A stretch of 40,029 nt of DNA. It comes from CAYSSJ01 sp964433675 (GTDB lineage Bacteria; Cloacimonadota; Cloacimonadia; Cloacimonadales; TCS61). How positions within the stretch are numbered: the first letter of the stretch is position 1; each line of letters opens with the position of its first letter. The notes under the pieces are model-generated. The model saw only the letters and a list, made by a program, of their open reading frames with translations. It was not told where the DNA came from and ran no database searches. Of this stretch, positions 1 through 8,362 are shown piece by piece. The stretch is taken from positions 1 to 40,029 of the forward strand of contig CAYSSJ010000021.1 of assembly GCA_964433675.1 (NCBI GenBank), written 5' to 3'. Made by a program: the position numbers and the translations under genes.

Positions 1-58
1 ACTCTTCTATATACTGAGTTAGGGAGAGATATTGTGCTAGTCTTTGGCTTGTTTATAA

Positions 59-135
59 TGGTACCCCCGGCGCGATTCGAACGCACGGCCTTTTCCTTAG
101 GAGGGAACTGCTCTATCCAGCTGAGCTACGGGGGC
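59..135 (-). tRNA. tRNA-Arg, anticodon CCT
   Basis: Read on the minus strand, this folds as a complete cloverleaf. The 7-bp acceptor stem GCCCCCG/CGGGGGT has one G-T pair, the D arm contains AGCTCAGCTGGATAGAGC, and the anticodon loop is CTCCTAA with anticodon CCT, which reads AGG. The T arm is GTGCG-TTCGAAT-CGCGC and the discriminator base is A. The 3' CCA is encoded in the DNA (positions 61 to 59). The first anticodon-stem pair is a G-A mismatch; the other four pair. It lies downstream of the arsenic operon on the same strand and is probably transcribed separately. Confidence 0.95.
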
Positions 136-194
136 ACCCTCCGGTTACAAAATTGTGCTGACTATTCTGCTGTCAAGAACTGCTTATAGTTATC

Positions 195-677
195 CTATCT
201 ATCCTCGTTTGCTTCAATAAACAGTTCAATCCGCTTTTGGATGGTTTCTTTGATAGCTCTGGCGCTAACAGTGGCACCGCTTACCAGCTTAACCTCTTCT
301 GTTTTTGCCGCCAGTAGCTGCAAACTATCCCAACTTTCCAAAAAATCGGAATTTATCACTCTTCTTATCCATCTAGGAGTCTCATCATTTGGCAGAAGTG
401 CGATGCCGGTGATGATATAGTCTTCATCGAAACCAATCAACAACGGAGTAGGACCCACAAACCCGATAATCTCATCGCAGAATGGTGAGGAGTGGAGTAG
501 ATAACCCAGAAAATTATCTTCCTCGCAATGTACACGATAATAATCGATGTCCTCCGCTTCCAGAGAGGCAGCCTCAGGGTAGATCTCTCGTACATAGTCG
601 AATGCAATCTCATCCACAGAATTGCCCAATAAGCTGCTAAATGCTAATGCTACGATCATAAACCAAATAAACTTCAT
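195..677 (-). CDS. Small exported FMN-binding domain protein
   Basis: This is a 160-residue protein with an N-terminal hydrophobic signal segment (residues 1-18, MKFIWFMIVALAFSSLLG). Near the C-terminus it has SGATVS at residues 133-138, the flavinylation-type motif of the FMN_bind family (RnfG/NqrC/NosR-like), in which ApbE attaches FMN to the Thr. The signal segment implies that the flavin would sit outside the cytoplasm. The open frame extends 34 codons upstream, but this ATG is preferred because AAAGGAGAGG sits just upstream and the signal sequence begins here. It lies 61 bp after the ACR3 gene on the same strand and is probably the last gene of the arsenic operon. A redox role there is inference. 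I saw no terminator between it and the tRNA. Confidence 0.75.
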   Translation of the reverse strand: MKFIWFMIVALAFSSLLGNSVDEIAFDYVREIYPEAASLEAEDIDYYRVHCEEDNFLGYLLHSSPFCDEIIGFVGPTPLLIGFDEDYIITGIALLPNDETPRWIRRVINSDFLESWDSLQLLAAKTEEVKLVSGATVSARAIKETIQKRIELFIEANEDR

Positions 678-738
678 TACCCTCTCCTTTTGCAAAACAT
701 AACAGTTTTTTGATATTGATGCAAATTCTGCATTTTCA

Positions 739-1884
739 CTAAGCAGTTTCCGGGATAGTTTCAACTGTTTGCGAACCATCTTTACTTGGAAACCAATGCG
801 AAGTTTTCAGGCAGAACTTGACCAGCATTAGCATCACAGGTACTTCTATCAGCACACCGACTACCGTAGCCAGAGCTGCACCGGAAGATAGACCAAACAA
901 CATCGTAGCAGTTGCAATAGCCACCTCGAAATGGTTGGAAGCTCCTATCATCGCACTTGGCGCCGCATCTTCATAGCTGAATTTGAGTATTTTGGCGAGA
1001 AAATAGGTGATTGCAAAGATCAACACCGTCTGAATAAAGAGCGGAATAGCTATCCATAAGATAGTGAGCGGGTTATTTACGATAGTCTCACCTTTGAAAG
1101 AGAATAGTAGTACCAAAGTTCCCAACAAAGCAATGATTGATACTGGAGTAAGATAATGCAAAAATTTTGATTCAAACCAAACTTTTCCTTTCTTCCTAAT
1201 GATCCATTTCCGAGTGAAATAACCGGCAATAAGTGGCAGTGCCACATAGATCCCGATCGATAAAAGCAAAGCCTCCCATGGAACCGGCATCTTATTTACA
1301 CCCAGTAAGAATCCGCCCAGCACTCCATAAAGTACCAGCATAGTAAGAGAATTTATCGCCACCATCACCAGCGTATGACCCTGATTACCGCGGGCTAGAT
1401 ACCCCCACATCAGCACCATCGCTGTGCAGGGCGCAATTCCCAGCAGAATCGCCCCGGATATGTAAGAGCGAAATAGCTCCACTTCACTTCCATCTTTGAT
1501 GATTTCTACTCCCGGTATAAAATCTCTGAATACGAATCCCAAAAAGAATGTCGCTATGGCAAACATGGTAAACGGTTTGATACCCCAATTGACAATTAGA
1601 GTCAGCAATACAGGTTTGGGATTCTTTCCTGCTCGGATAACTTCACCGAAATCGATTTTGACCATAATAGGATACATCATAAAGAAAAGAGCGATAGCTA
1701 TCGGGATGGATACTACCGGAGCGTCATCTACATAGATTGCCATGGCATCCAATGATTCGGCTACGCCCGGAGCTAACCGACCCAAGGCTATGCCCAATAT
1801 TATACATAACCCGACCCAAAGAGTCAGATATCTCTCAAATAAGTTTAAACCCTGTAGTTTAGTCAGTTTCCTTCTTTTTGTCAT
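739..1884 (-). CDS. acr3: ACR3-family arsenite efflux transporter
   Basis: This 381-residue, roughly ten-helix membrane protein of the bile acid/sodium symporter superfamily is closest to ACR3 arsenite permeases. These export As(III) using the proton-motive force. The family's essential residues are visible: Cys153 in the APCTAMVLMW segment and Glu320 in SNHFEVAIA. The start is supported by AGCAGGAG seven bases upstream of the ATG. The first 26 bp overlap the end of arsC, which indicates translational coupling. Together with arsC this completes the arsenate-to-arsenite-to-export route. The length is slightly above the usual 340-370 residues. Confidence 0.93.
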   Translation of the reverse strand: MTKRRKLTKLQGLNLFERYLTLWVGLCIILGIALGRLAPGVAESLDAMAIYVDDAPVVSIPIAIALFFMMYPIMVKIDFGEVIRAGKNPKPVLLTLIVNWGIKPFTMFAIATFFLGFVFRDFIPGVEIIKDGSEVELFRSYISGAILLGIAPCTAMVLMWGYLARGNQGHTLVMVAINSLTMLVLYGVLGGFLLGVNKMPVPWEALLLSIGIYVALPLIAGYFTRKWIIRKKGKVWFESKFLHYLTPVSIIALLGTLVLLFSFKGETIVNNPLTILWIAIPLFIQTVLIFAITYFLAKILKFSYEDAAPSAMIGASNHFEVAIATATMLFGLSSGAALATVVGVLIEVPVMLMLVKFCLKTSHWFPSKDGSQTVETIPETA

Positions 1885-2305
1885 CCAAATCTCCTGCTAC
1901 ATGATCTTTCAAATTTTCCATAATCCATTTTTTGATGTTGTTGCGTGACTTCCTGAAAGCGTCCAATCGTTCAATGGGAGGAGCTTGGGAAGGATCATCA
2001 AAACTCTGATGGATCACTTTCTTGCCAGGGAAAAAGGGACAGGACTGGGCAGCAGAATCGCAAACTGTGACCACCAGATCGAATTTTCTGTCCGCAAATT
2101 CCTGCATTGTTTTGGATCTATGATGATGAATATCTATGCCGATCTCTTTCATCACTTTCACTGCCTCAGGTTTGACAACGGTTTCTTCTATGCCGGCGCT
2201 GAATGCTTCCCAACTATCATTTAAGAAATGATTTGTCAAACCTTCTGCCATCTGACTGCGGGCAGAATTATGAGTACAGATGAACAAAACTGTCTTCTTA
2301 CTCAT
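1859..2305 (-). CDS. arsC: Arsenate reductase, thioredoxin-coupled ArsC
   Basis: This 148-residue enzyme reduces arsenate to arsenite in the cytoplasm. It has the low-molecular-weight phosphatase P-loop C-X5-R (C10-THNSA-R16) and the resolving cysteines Cys82 and Cys89 in VTVCDSAAQSCP. These are the same positions as in Staphylococcus aureus ArsC, so it belongs to the thioredoxin-dependent class, not the glutaredoxin class. The start at MSKKTVLF is chosen over an upstream ATG because AGGAGGT lies six bases before it. It sits between the CxxC protein (13-bp gap) and acr3 (26-bp overlap). The small CxxC neighbour could serve as its reductant, but that is inference. Confidence 0.94.
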   Translation of the reverse strand: MSKKTVLFICTHNSARSQMAEGLTNHFLNDSWEAFSAGIEETVVKPEAVKVMKEIGIDIHHHRSKTMQEFADRKFDLVVTVCDSAAQSCPFFPGKKVIHQSFDDPSQAPPIERLDAFRKSRNNIKKWIMENLKDHVAGDLDDKKKETD

Positions 2306-2318
2306 AGCATACCTCCTG

Positions 2319-2552
2319 TTACTTTTGAAGATATTTCTTGGCTGCATTCACGGAAGCTACTTTGCCAGCCAGCTTCACTTCTTCATCTACGATCAAAGCC
2401 GGAGTCATTACCACTCCATATTCCATGATCTTGTTCATGTCCGTCACTTTTTCGATAGTGTAATCCAATCCCATTTCATCTGCTGCTTTTTTTACAGCAT
2501 CATACAGTTGGATACATCTGGGACATCCGGAACCGAGAATCTTAATATTCAT
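2319..2552 (-). CDS. Small thioredoxin-like redox protein (GCPRC)
   Basis: This is a 77-residue protein with a thioredoxin/glutaredoxin-like fold pattern. Strand MNIKILGSG leads into the active-site motif C-P-R-C (residues 10-13), and a cis-Pro region follows (VVMTPALIVDEEV). It matches the short redox-active disulfide proteins commonly encoded beside PF03773 permeases and ArsR regulators. A strong AAGGAGG precedes the ATG. It has no signal peptide and so should be cytoplasmic. It probably transfers electrons or a metalloid within the arsenic operon. Whether it is the electron donor of ArsC cannot be told from sequence. Confidence 0.85.
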   Translation of the reverse strand: MNIKILGSGCPRCIQLYDAVKKAADEMGLDYTIEKVTDMNKIMEYGVVMTPALIVDEEVKLAGKVASVNAAKKYLQK

Positions 2553-2563
2553 TGTTATCCTCC

Positions 2564-2881
2564 TTATCGTTTTTTTAATTTTTGTAGATCATCATTTAAT
2601 TTAACTGAGATGAAATCTTTTACGCAATCAAAGAAATTTTCGATACAGGTACAGGTAGGTTTGTAAAAAACCATATTCCCTTTTTTCTCATCATAGATCA
2701 GTCCGGCATGTTTCAGAATGGTGAGATGTCTGGAAACTGTAGAAATATCCACATCGAGTAGATCTCTTAGTTCGCAGACACAGAGGTTCTCTTTGATAAT
2801 CTTTTCTAATAAGAATAGTCTGGTCGGATGAGCAAGAGCTTTGAAAACCGCTGCCATTTCTTTGTGTTTAGTCTCTATCAC
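2564..2881 (-). CDS. arsR: ArsR-family metalloid-responsive repressor
   Basis: This is a 105-residue winged-helix repressor. The ArsR As(III)-binding motif LCVCEL is present (Cys34 and Cys36, in the helix before the recognition helix). The recognition helix is DISTVSRHLTILKHAGL, and extra cysteines lie near the C-terminus (Cys77, Cys79, Cys86), which could supply a third ligand. Translation starts at GTG, preceded by GAGGAGG. It is the second gene of the operon, 11 bp after the permease gene, as expected for autoregulation through a site upstream of the permease. The likely operator is the palindrome at 4093-4112. Confidence 0.92.
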   Translation of the reverse strand: MIETKHKEMAAVFKALAHPTRLFLLEKIIKENLCVCELRDLLDVDISTVSRHLTILKHAGLIYDEKKGNMVFYKPTCTCIENFFDCVKDFISVKLNDDLQKLKKR

Positions 2882-2892
2882 TTCTTACCTCC

Positions 2893-4062
2893 TCAACTTG
2901 CTATTTGTCCGAAGATCATTCCTGCAAAGGTTGACATCACTACCACCAAGCCAACGAATACCATGGTTTTCTTGGTACCTAATACACTTCTAATCACCAG
3001 CATGTTGGGAAGAGACAGAGCCGGACCCGCCAAAAGCAGTGCCAAAGCCGGACCTTTACCCATGCCACTGCCCAAGAGTCCTTGGATGATAGGCACTTCG
3101 GTTAGTGTGGCGAAATACATAAATGCGCCGACGATCGAGGCAAAGAAATTGGCAAATAAGCTGTTCCCTCCTACCAATGTACTGATCCAAGCCCCTGGTA
3201 TCAAACCCTGCTGACCGGGGCGTCCCAATAGTAACCCTGCTATGATTACACCTATAAATAGAAGCGGTAATATCTGTTTGGCAAAATCCCAAGTGGCGTC
3301 TATCCAAGAGGAGATTTCCTGTTTGCGAAACCATTTGATGATCGCAAAGATGAGAACTAGCAAAAAGAAAACAGTGATATGATACTTATAATTATACAAA
3401 AACTGCATTATTGGGATCGATTGACGTTTGGGGATATTGGCAAAGACCAATATCGCTACCATAGAGATGAAATAGAGGGCATTCTGCCAAAATTTGCGAG
3501 GTGAATGCTCATCTTCCGGCATAACTATGCCACCTTCGGATGCCTTCTTCCGTTCTTCTTTGATATATATGAAGTGCATAAGCAGTCCGATGACGATAGA
3601 GAAAATAATCGCTCCGATGGCACGCGCCAAGCCAAGCTCTAAACCGAGTATCTGCGCAGTTAGTATGATTGCCATGATATTGATCGCCGGTCCGGAATAT
3701 AAGAAGGCAATGGCAGGACCCAATCCTGCTCCACGTTTATAGATCCCGGAAAAGAGCGGTAATACCGTACATGAACAGACAGCCAAAATCGCTCCCGAAA
3801 CCGATGCTACTCCATAAGAGACTACTTTCTTAGCACCAGTGCCAAGATATTTCATCACCGCACCTTTGCTGATGAACTGTGCTATAGCACCGGCAATGAA
3901 AAATGCCGGAATAAGACAGAGCAGAATGTGCTCGCGGGCATATTCCTGCATCATATTAAAAGCTTCGAGAATAGCACCGGTTACATAAGGATGATCCATC
4001 GGCACGAAAAAGAAGATCAGAAACACTCCTATGAACAGCAGCAACAGCTTCCAGTTACTCAT
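2893..4062 (-). CDS. PF03773-type permease (ArsP-like), CSC motif
   Basis: This 389-residue polytopic membrane protein has the family signature AVCSCTVLPLFSGIYKRGAG (Cys96 and Cys98), a GPAINI segment and, in the second half, the related stretch GSGMGKGPALALLLAGPALS. The family includes ArsP, which exports trivalent organoarsenicals, and permeases that handle other soft metals. The ArsR/ArsC/ACR3 context makes an arsenical substrate likely, but the exact substrate is inference. It is the first gene of the operon. AAGGAGGATAAAG precedes the ATG. A charged cytoplasmic loop (EERKKASEGG...) separates the two halves near residue 170. Confidence 0.85.
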   Translation of the reverse strand: MSNWKLLLLFIGVFLIFFFVPMDHPYVTGAILEAFNMMQEYAREHILLCLIPAFFIAGAIAQFISKGAVMKYLGTGAKKVVSYGVASVSGAILAVCSCTVLPLFSGIYKRGAGLGPAIAFLYSGPAINIMAIILTAQILGLELGLARAIGAIIFSIVIGLLMHFIYIKEERKKASEGGIVMPEDEHSPRKFWQNALYFISMVAILVFANIPKRQSIPIMQFLYNYKYHITVFFLLVLIFAIIKWFRKQEISSWIDATWDFAKQILPLLFIGVIIAGLLLGRPGQQGLIPGAWISTLVGGNSLFANFFASIVGAFMYFATLTEVPIIQGLLGSGMGKGPALALLLAGPALSLPNMLVIRSVLGTKKTMVFVGLVVVMSTFAGMIFGQIAS

Positions 4063-4092
4063 AATCTTTATCCTCCTTCCTACTGATTGTCA

Positions 4093-4112
4093 ATTTGGCA
4101 AAACCACCAAAT
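4093..4112 (-). promoter_or_regulatory. Candidate ArsR operator palindrome
   Basis: ATTTGG-N8-CCAAAT is a perfect 6-bp inverted repeat about 30 bp upstream of the permease ATG, the first gene of the arsenic operon. A -35-like TTGACC (minus strand) lies just upstream and a TTGACA just downstream, so a bound repressor would cover the promoter. Assignment to ArsR rests on position only. ArsR sites in other bacteria vary widely. Confidence 0.5.
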
Positions 4113-4120
4113 AGGTCAAG

Positions 4121-4160
4121 AAAAAAATATCCGGCGAAGATCGAGTGACCCTCGCCGGAT
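4121..4160 (-). terminator. Rho-independent terminator of the RR-propeller-FN3 operon
   Basis: On the minus strand, a perfect 9-bp stem ATCCGGCGA/TCGCCGGAT with a 14-nt loop is followed by A and seven T residues. It starts 14 bp past the stop of the 1391-residue gene. It therefore separates the secreted-protein operon from the arsenic operon downstream. Confidence 0.92.
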
Positions 4161-4173
4161 GGGGGGGAGAACG

Positions 4174-7100
4174 CTATTTTATTAGCATCATTTTCTTAGT
4201 CTTTGTATAATCCGGAGTGCTGAGTCTGTATAGATACATGCCGCTGGGCATTTGGCTGCCACTATCGTTTCTACCGTTCCAGACTATACTATGATGAGAA
4301 GCTTCCATCTCCTCATCTATGAGAGTAGTTATCTTCTGCCCTCTGATATTGAATATTTCCAGAGTTACATTTCCAGCTTGAGCAAGCGAGAATCTTATGG
4401 TCGTTTCCGGATTGAATGGATTAGGATAGTTAGTCTCCAGCTTGGTTACAAGCGGAACTTCCATATCATCCGCTCCGGTTATCGTATAGGTGAATTCCAC
4501 TTCAACTATCTCAGATTCATCTTCATCGTAGAGAGCGCTAACACCGGCTATATATTCCTGTCCGTATTCCAGATCTTCAAAAGTCCAGCTTAGCTCTTCT
4601 GTTTCACCCTGCAAGACACCATCAAGATAGACCTTGTAGCCTTCCAGCTCCAATCTATGCTGCCAAGTGTTATCACCGATAGGATAAACCGGCATGCCGG
4701 TATCGATCGGTCTTTGTAAAGGCAGACTGACGAGTGGGTGAGAGTAAGTATTTTGAGAGTGAGCAATTCTGAGATTGTCAAAACTAACATCACCGAGATC
4801 AGTACCATAAGCTCTGAGCATAAAGTTATTGGTGAACTCCCAATCTTCGATAGCGGTGAAGTTTTCAGAGTTGTAATCATAGGAAGCATACATAGTTTCG
4901 GGATTAAATTCCCAAGGTTCATTCAAACCATCATCACAGCCGAGAGCAAGGAAACCTTCGCCAGGATAGTTGATCTCTTGAACACTTAGTCCGATCATAA
5001 ATCCGTCTTCCAATTCCAATGGCTCGGGTAGTTGGTAAGTATTCCATACCATATGTTCATTGGGCACATCATCATATTCGGCTATCAGATTATTGGGATC
5101 GGGTTGACCGCTGGCATCCAAGCCGAAGAAACGAACAATGACATAAGGATGAGGACCAGCTTCGTCAGTGAGATACCAAGCAACATCTTCTATGATGGCA
5201 TTTTTTCGCCATACTGTTCCCAATACACTGTTGGTAGATGCTTCATTGAAACCGAGCTGAGCTGTTGCTGTACCGTCATCGTAGCGGAACTCAGTATAAC
5301 CGGGCTCATCCCAGCTAAGAGTTGCTGTAGCTTCATCCATAGTAACATTGGCTGGAGGAAGTGGTTCTGCCGGTTCTTCTTCGATGATAATGCTGATTTG
5401 TTCTCCATATTCGGATTCGTAATCCATACAACCCATCACATCATATACCGCAGTGATATGGTAAGTATATTCACCTGCCTCGAGAGCTTCGTCGGTGTAT
5501 AATTCATAAATATGATCCAGTTCGGCGATGATCTCGTCGTTGCGATACAGATTATAATGATTAAGTGTGATCTTGTTTGTGAAGCGATCATTTCTTACCG
5601 GGATTATCGGTTCATCGTATTCCAAGAAGAGACGGATCTTCCAGTTTGCATCTATACCGTGATCGGAAAGGTTTTCAGTTTCATCATCATCGAGCATTAT
5701 CAGATCAGATTTGTCGTTTACATTCGGACCGCTGTCGTATGCTATTGGAGACTCATCATAATCGGATACGGTGATACCGACCTTCATATTTGTGGTTCCA
5801 CCGATGATAATAACTGGGGGATGAACTTTAACTATATTCCATTCACCAGGCGTTATATCTTCTATCTCTTTAGTTCTCTGCAGGTTGAATGTGCCCGGGA
5901 TGAAAGGATCTTCTTCCCAGATTTTCAGAGTGTAAGTTGCATTTTCTTCGGTTGGAATAAACCCGATATGTTTCAAATCATAGGAGTCATATTCGAGCAG
6001 ATCCCAAGTATCATAGTGAGTGAGCGCGGTGAATTCTGAATTATCGGACATGCCAAAATCACCACCGATTTCATCATTATCTCTACCGATCCAAAGGCAT
6101 CCGTCGTCCGGTCTCTCCCATGTGAGGTGCACATCATCGTCTTCTACTTCTCCACTCAGATCTGTAGGAGGCAAGATCACATTCTCTCCCGGAGTTAGCA
6201 TCAGGTTATTGGAATTAGAGGCTTCACCTTCATTATAGATGGCTTTAACCGAATAATAATAATCCATTCCTGGGGTGACTTCATAATCCTGATATTCTGT
6301 TTCTGTGAGCGGTTCATCGTTCACCAGATTCCAGTTTTTATAAAGATTATACCCAATCAGATCTCTTGAGTCGGGTAGTTCGGGCTCATCCCAATAGAGG
6401 TCAATATGATCTTCCCAAGGTATGCCGTAGAGAGGATATGCCGGGTATAGGGTAAGATGAGAATAAGTGTCGGAAGGTCCGGATTCACCATCTGTATATA
6501 CGGCAGTCATATAATAAGTGTATTCCTGTAAGTTTTCGATATCGAAATCATAGTAATTTGTCAACGGATAGGGATTTTCCGGTTGCTCGATATAGATGAG
6601 GAATTCATCGTTTCGGAAGATATTGTATCCCTCGATATCATCACTAAATATGGTCTGCCATCTCAGGTTCAGATAGTATTCGGCCGTATCTGAATCCTGA
6701 CCGAATCCGAGGTGTGTGATCGTTGGTGGCATAAATTCGACTATCTCAATTTCTTCTGTGTTAGTTGGATCAGATTCTCCATCATCATATAGAGCGGTGA
6801 CATAGTATTCATAAATACCATTATCCAGATCTTCGTCCAGATAAGTTGTTTCGGAGACAGGATCTGTAGTGATTAGAGTATCGTTACGATAAACATTATA
6901 ACCATCGAAGTTGCGTGTAACATCGGGTGCTGGGAAAATGCCGCCTGAGGATGGTTTTGCCTGAACACGGATCATAGCATTAGCATCGAATTGCCCGGAA
7001 AAGGGAATCCAAGTGGAACCATCGTTTGTAAAGCTGGAATTACCGGCGATCGGTTCATTCATATCCAGACCGAGCGAGAAATAATTGTCATACTGAGAAT

Positions 7101-8349
7101 CCTGTTCCCATTCTATACAGACAAAAAATTCCTCGTCTGCATCGATAGTAACATCGACCGGCACAGAAAGCCAATAAGCCGATACTGATTGCATAGTCAA
7201 AATATTATCTACTACTATCGGTCCGGCAATGATGGCATCCAGATTAGGTTCGTTTTCATCTGCTTCTACAATATAGAGTTTCATCTCCGGGTCATCCATC
7301 GGTAATGGCATCATTTGCATATGTATTTCAATATAGTAATCCAGATTAGTAATTTGCATAGTCTCATCATGTGAGTACTTATTAGCTACTATCAGCATAT
7401 TTGCATCCGGATTGTATGGCAGCATATATTCAGCGCTACCGTCATCATAGCCCAATTCAAAGGAATAATCTACTCCACTCCAGTTTAGTTCTACATCGTT
7501 TGTGCCGATGATCTGAGCATTCAGATTTTCCGGAGCAGGCATCTCTTCTTGTTCTGTAAGTTCGATTATCAATTCCAGATCTTCTCCTGCAGAGAGAGTT
7601 ATTACCTGAGAATGGTTTTCGTAACCTGCTGCGGAGGCTTTGATCTGATAAGTACCGGCGGGGATTTCATCATAACTAAAACCATAATTGCCACCGATTC
7701 CACCATCTTGATAGTTTAGTTGTCCCCATTCTTCATCATCGATATGCAAGACAGTCATGGCAGAGTTGATCTGATTTTGCGTGTCTGCATCTACCACATG
7801 CCCTGAAATAGAGCCGGGTTCAGGTGCAGAACCGTCGTTTATAAGGATATCGTTCAGATCCCAATTATTAATATCGTAAGCATCGGCTCCGTGAGCGCGG
7901 AAACGAACTTGGAATTCCTCGCCGGCTACATGTTGAGAGATATCGAATGATTCGGATGTCCACGGTATATCCCACACATCATTGCTATAAGTAATGATTT
8001 CGATCCAGTCCGTACCATCGAATACTTCCACACTGAGATGTTCATCGCCTGTCAGTTCAAAATTTGAGAGTGCATAGTCGTATTGTAAGAATACTTCCGT
8101 AAAACCGGCAGCATCAAGGGTCGGACTTACCAATGCAAAAGAATAATCCGTATCTTCAGACCATTCGAAAGTGGCGATGTTGGTATTCAATACCCAATCA
8201 TTAACAATGTCCCAGTTACCTTGACTGGGATCGAAAGTCCAGTTGTTCTCATCAAAATTACCCGAGCTCCAATCTTCGAAAAAAGGCAGGGCGTGGCTCA
8301 TTGCCACGACCATTAACCCTGCCAGAATAAACATAATTTTTTTATACAT
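4174..8349 (-). CDS. Large secreted FN3-repeat protein with type IX sorting domain
   Basis: This 1391-residue exported protein has a signal peptide (about residues 1-20, ending SHA). An anchor-J/MAM-like beta-sandwich follows at about 22-172 (FFEDWSSGNF...), then a carboxypeptidase-regulatory-like domain at about 180-266 (GSISGHVVDADT). After that come many fibronectin-III-like modules with recurring phrases such as GYNVYRND and YYVTALYDDGES. Residues ~1304-1391 are the sorting domain (NYPNPFNPETT, NIRGQK, WNGRND, SGMYLYRL). It is very rich in Asp and Glu. No catalytic motif is visible, so an adhesive or scaffold surface protein is most likely. AGAAGGAG precedes the ATG, 13 bp after the upstream propeller gene, so the two are co-transcribed. 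It is the last gene of its operon. Confidence 0.88.
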   Translation of the reverse strand: MYKKIMFILAGLMVVAMSHALPFFEDWSSGNFDENNWTFDPSQGNWDIVNDWVLNTNIATFEWSEDTDYSFALVSPTLDAAGFTEVFLQYDYALSNFELTGDEHLSVEVFDGTDWIEIITYSNDVWDIPWTSESFDISQHVAGEEFQVRFRAHGADAYDINNWDLNDILINDGSAPEPGSISGHVVDADTQNQINSAMTVLHIDDEEWGQLNYQDGGIGGNYGFSYDEIPAGTYQIKASAAGYENHSQVITLSAGEDLELIIELTEQEEMPAPENLNAQIIGTNDVELNWSGVDYSFELGYDDGSAEYMLPYNPDANMLIVANKYSHDETMQITNLDYYIEIHMQMMPLPMDDPEMKLYIVEADENEPNLDAIIAGPIVVDNILTMQSVSAYWLSVPVDVTIDADEEFFVCIEWEQDSQYDNYFSLGLDMNEPIAGNSSFTNDGSTWIPFSGQFDANAMIRVQAKPSSGGIFPAPDVTRNFDGYNVYRNDTLITTDPVSETTYLDEDLDNGIYEYYVTALYDDGESDPTNTEEIEIVEFMPPTITHLGFGQDSDTAEYYLNLRWQTIFSDDIEGYNIFRNDEFLIYIEQPENPYPLTNYYDFDIENLQEYTYYMTAVYTDGESGPSDTYSHLTLYPAYPLYGIPWEDHIDLYWDEPELPDSRDLIGYNLYKNWNLVNDEPLTETEYQDYEVTPGMDYYYSVKAIYNEGEASNSNNLMLTPGENVILPPTDLSGEVEDDDVHLTWERPDDGCLWIGRDNDEIGGDFGMSDNSEFTALTHYDTWDLLEYDSYDLKHIGFIPTEENATYTLKIWEEDPFIPGTFNLQRTKEIEDITPGEWNIVKVHPPVIIIGGTTNMKVGITVSDYDESPIAYDSGPNVNDKSDLIMLDDDETENLSDHGIDANWKIRLFLEYDEPIIPVRNDRFTNKITLNHYNLYRNDEIIAELDHIYELYTDEALEAGEYTYHITAVYDVMGCMDYESEYGEQISIIIEEEPAEPLPPANVTMDEATATLSWDEPGYTEFRYDDGTATAQLGFNEASTNSVLGTVWRKNAIIEDVAWYLTDEAGPHPYVIVRFFGLDASGQPDPNNLIAEYDDVPNEHMVWNTYQLPEPLELEDGFMIGLSVQEINYPGEGFLALGCDDGLNEPWEFNPETMYASYDYNSENFTAIEDWEFTNNFMLRAYGTDLGDVSFDNLRIAHSQNTYSHPLVSLPLQRPIDTGMPVYPIGDNTWQHRLELEGYKVYLDGVLQGETEELSWTFEDLEYGQEYIAGVSALYDEDESEIVEVEFTYTITGADDMEVPLVTKLETNYPNPFNPETTIRFSLAQAGNVTLEIFNIRGQKITTLIDEEMEASHHSIVWNGRNDSGSQMPSGMYLYRLSTPDYTKTKKMMLIK

Positions 8350-8362
8350 AAATTTCTCCTTC

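Noticed and set aside
136..194. Terminator after the FMN-binding gene
   Set aside because: I could not find a GC-rich hairpin with a T-run in this gap.
4590..4922. Second-frame open reading frames inside the large secreted genes
   Set aside because: They lie within well-supported genes, show no ribosome site or domain pattern, and reflect open antisense or shifted frames.
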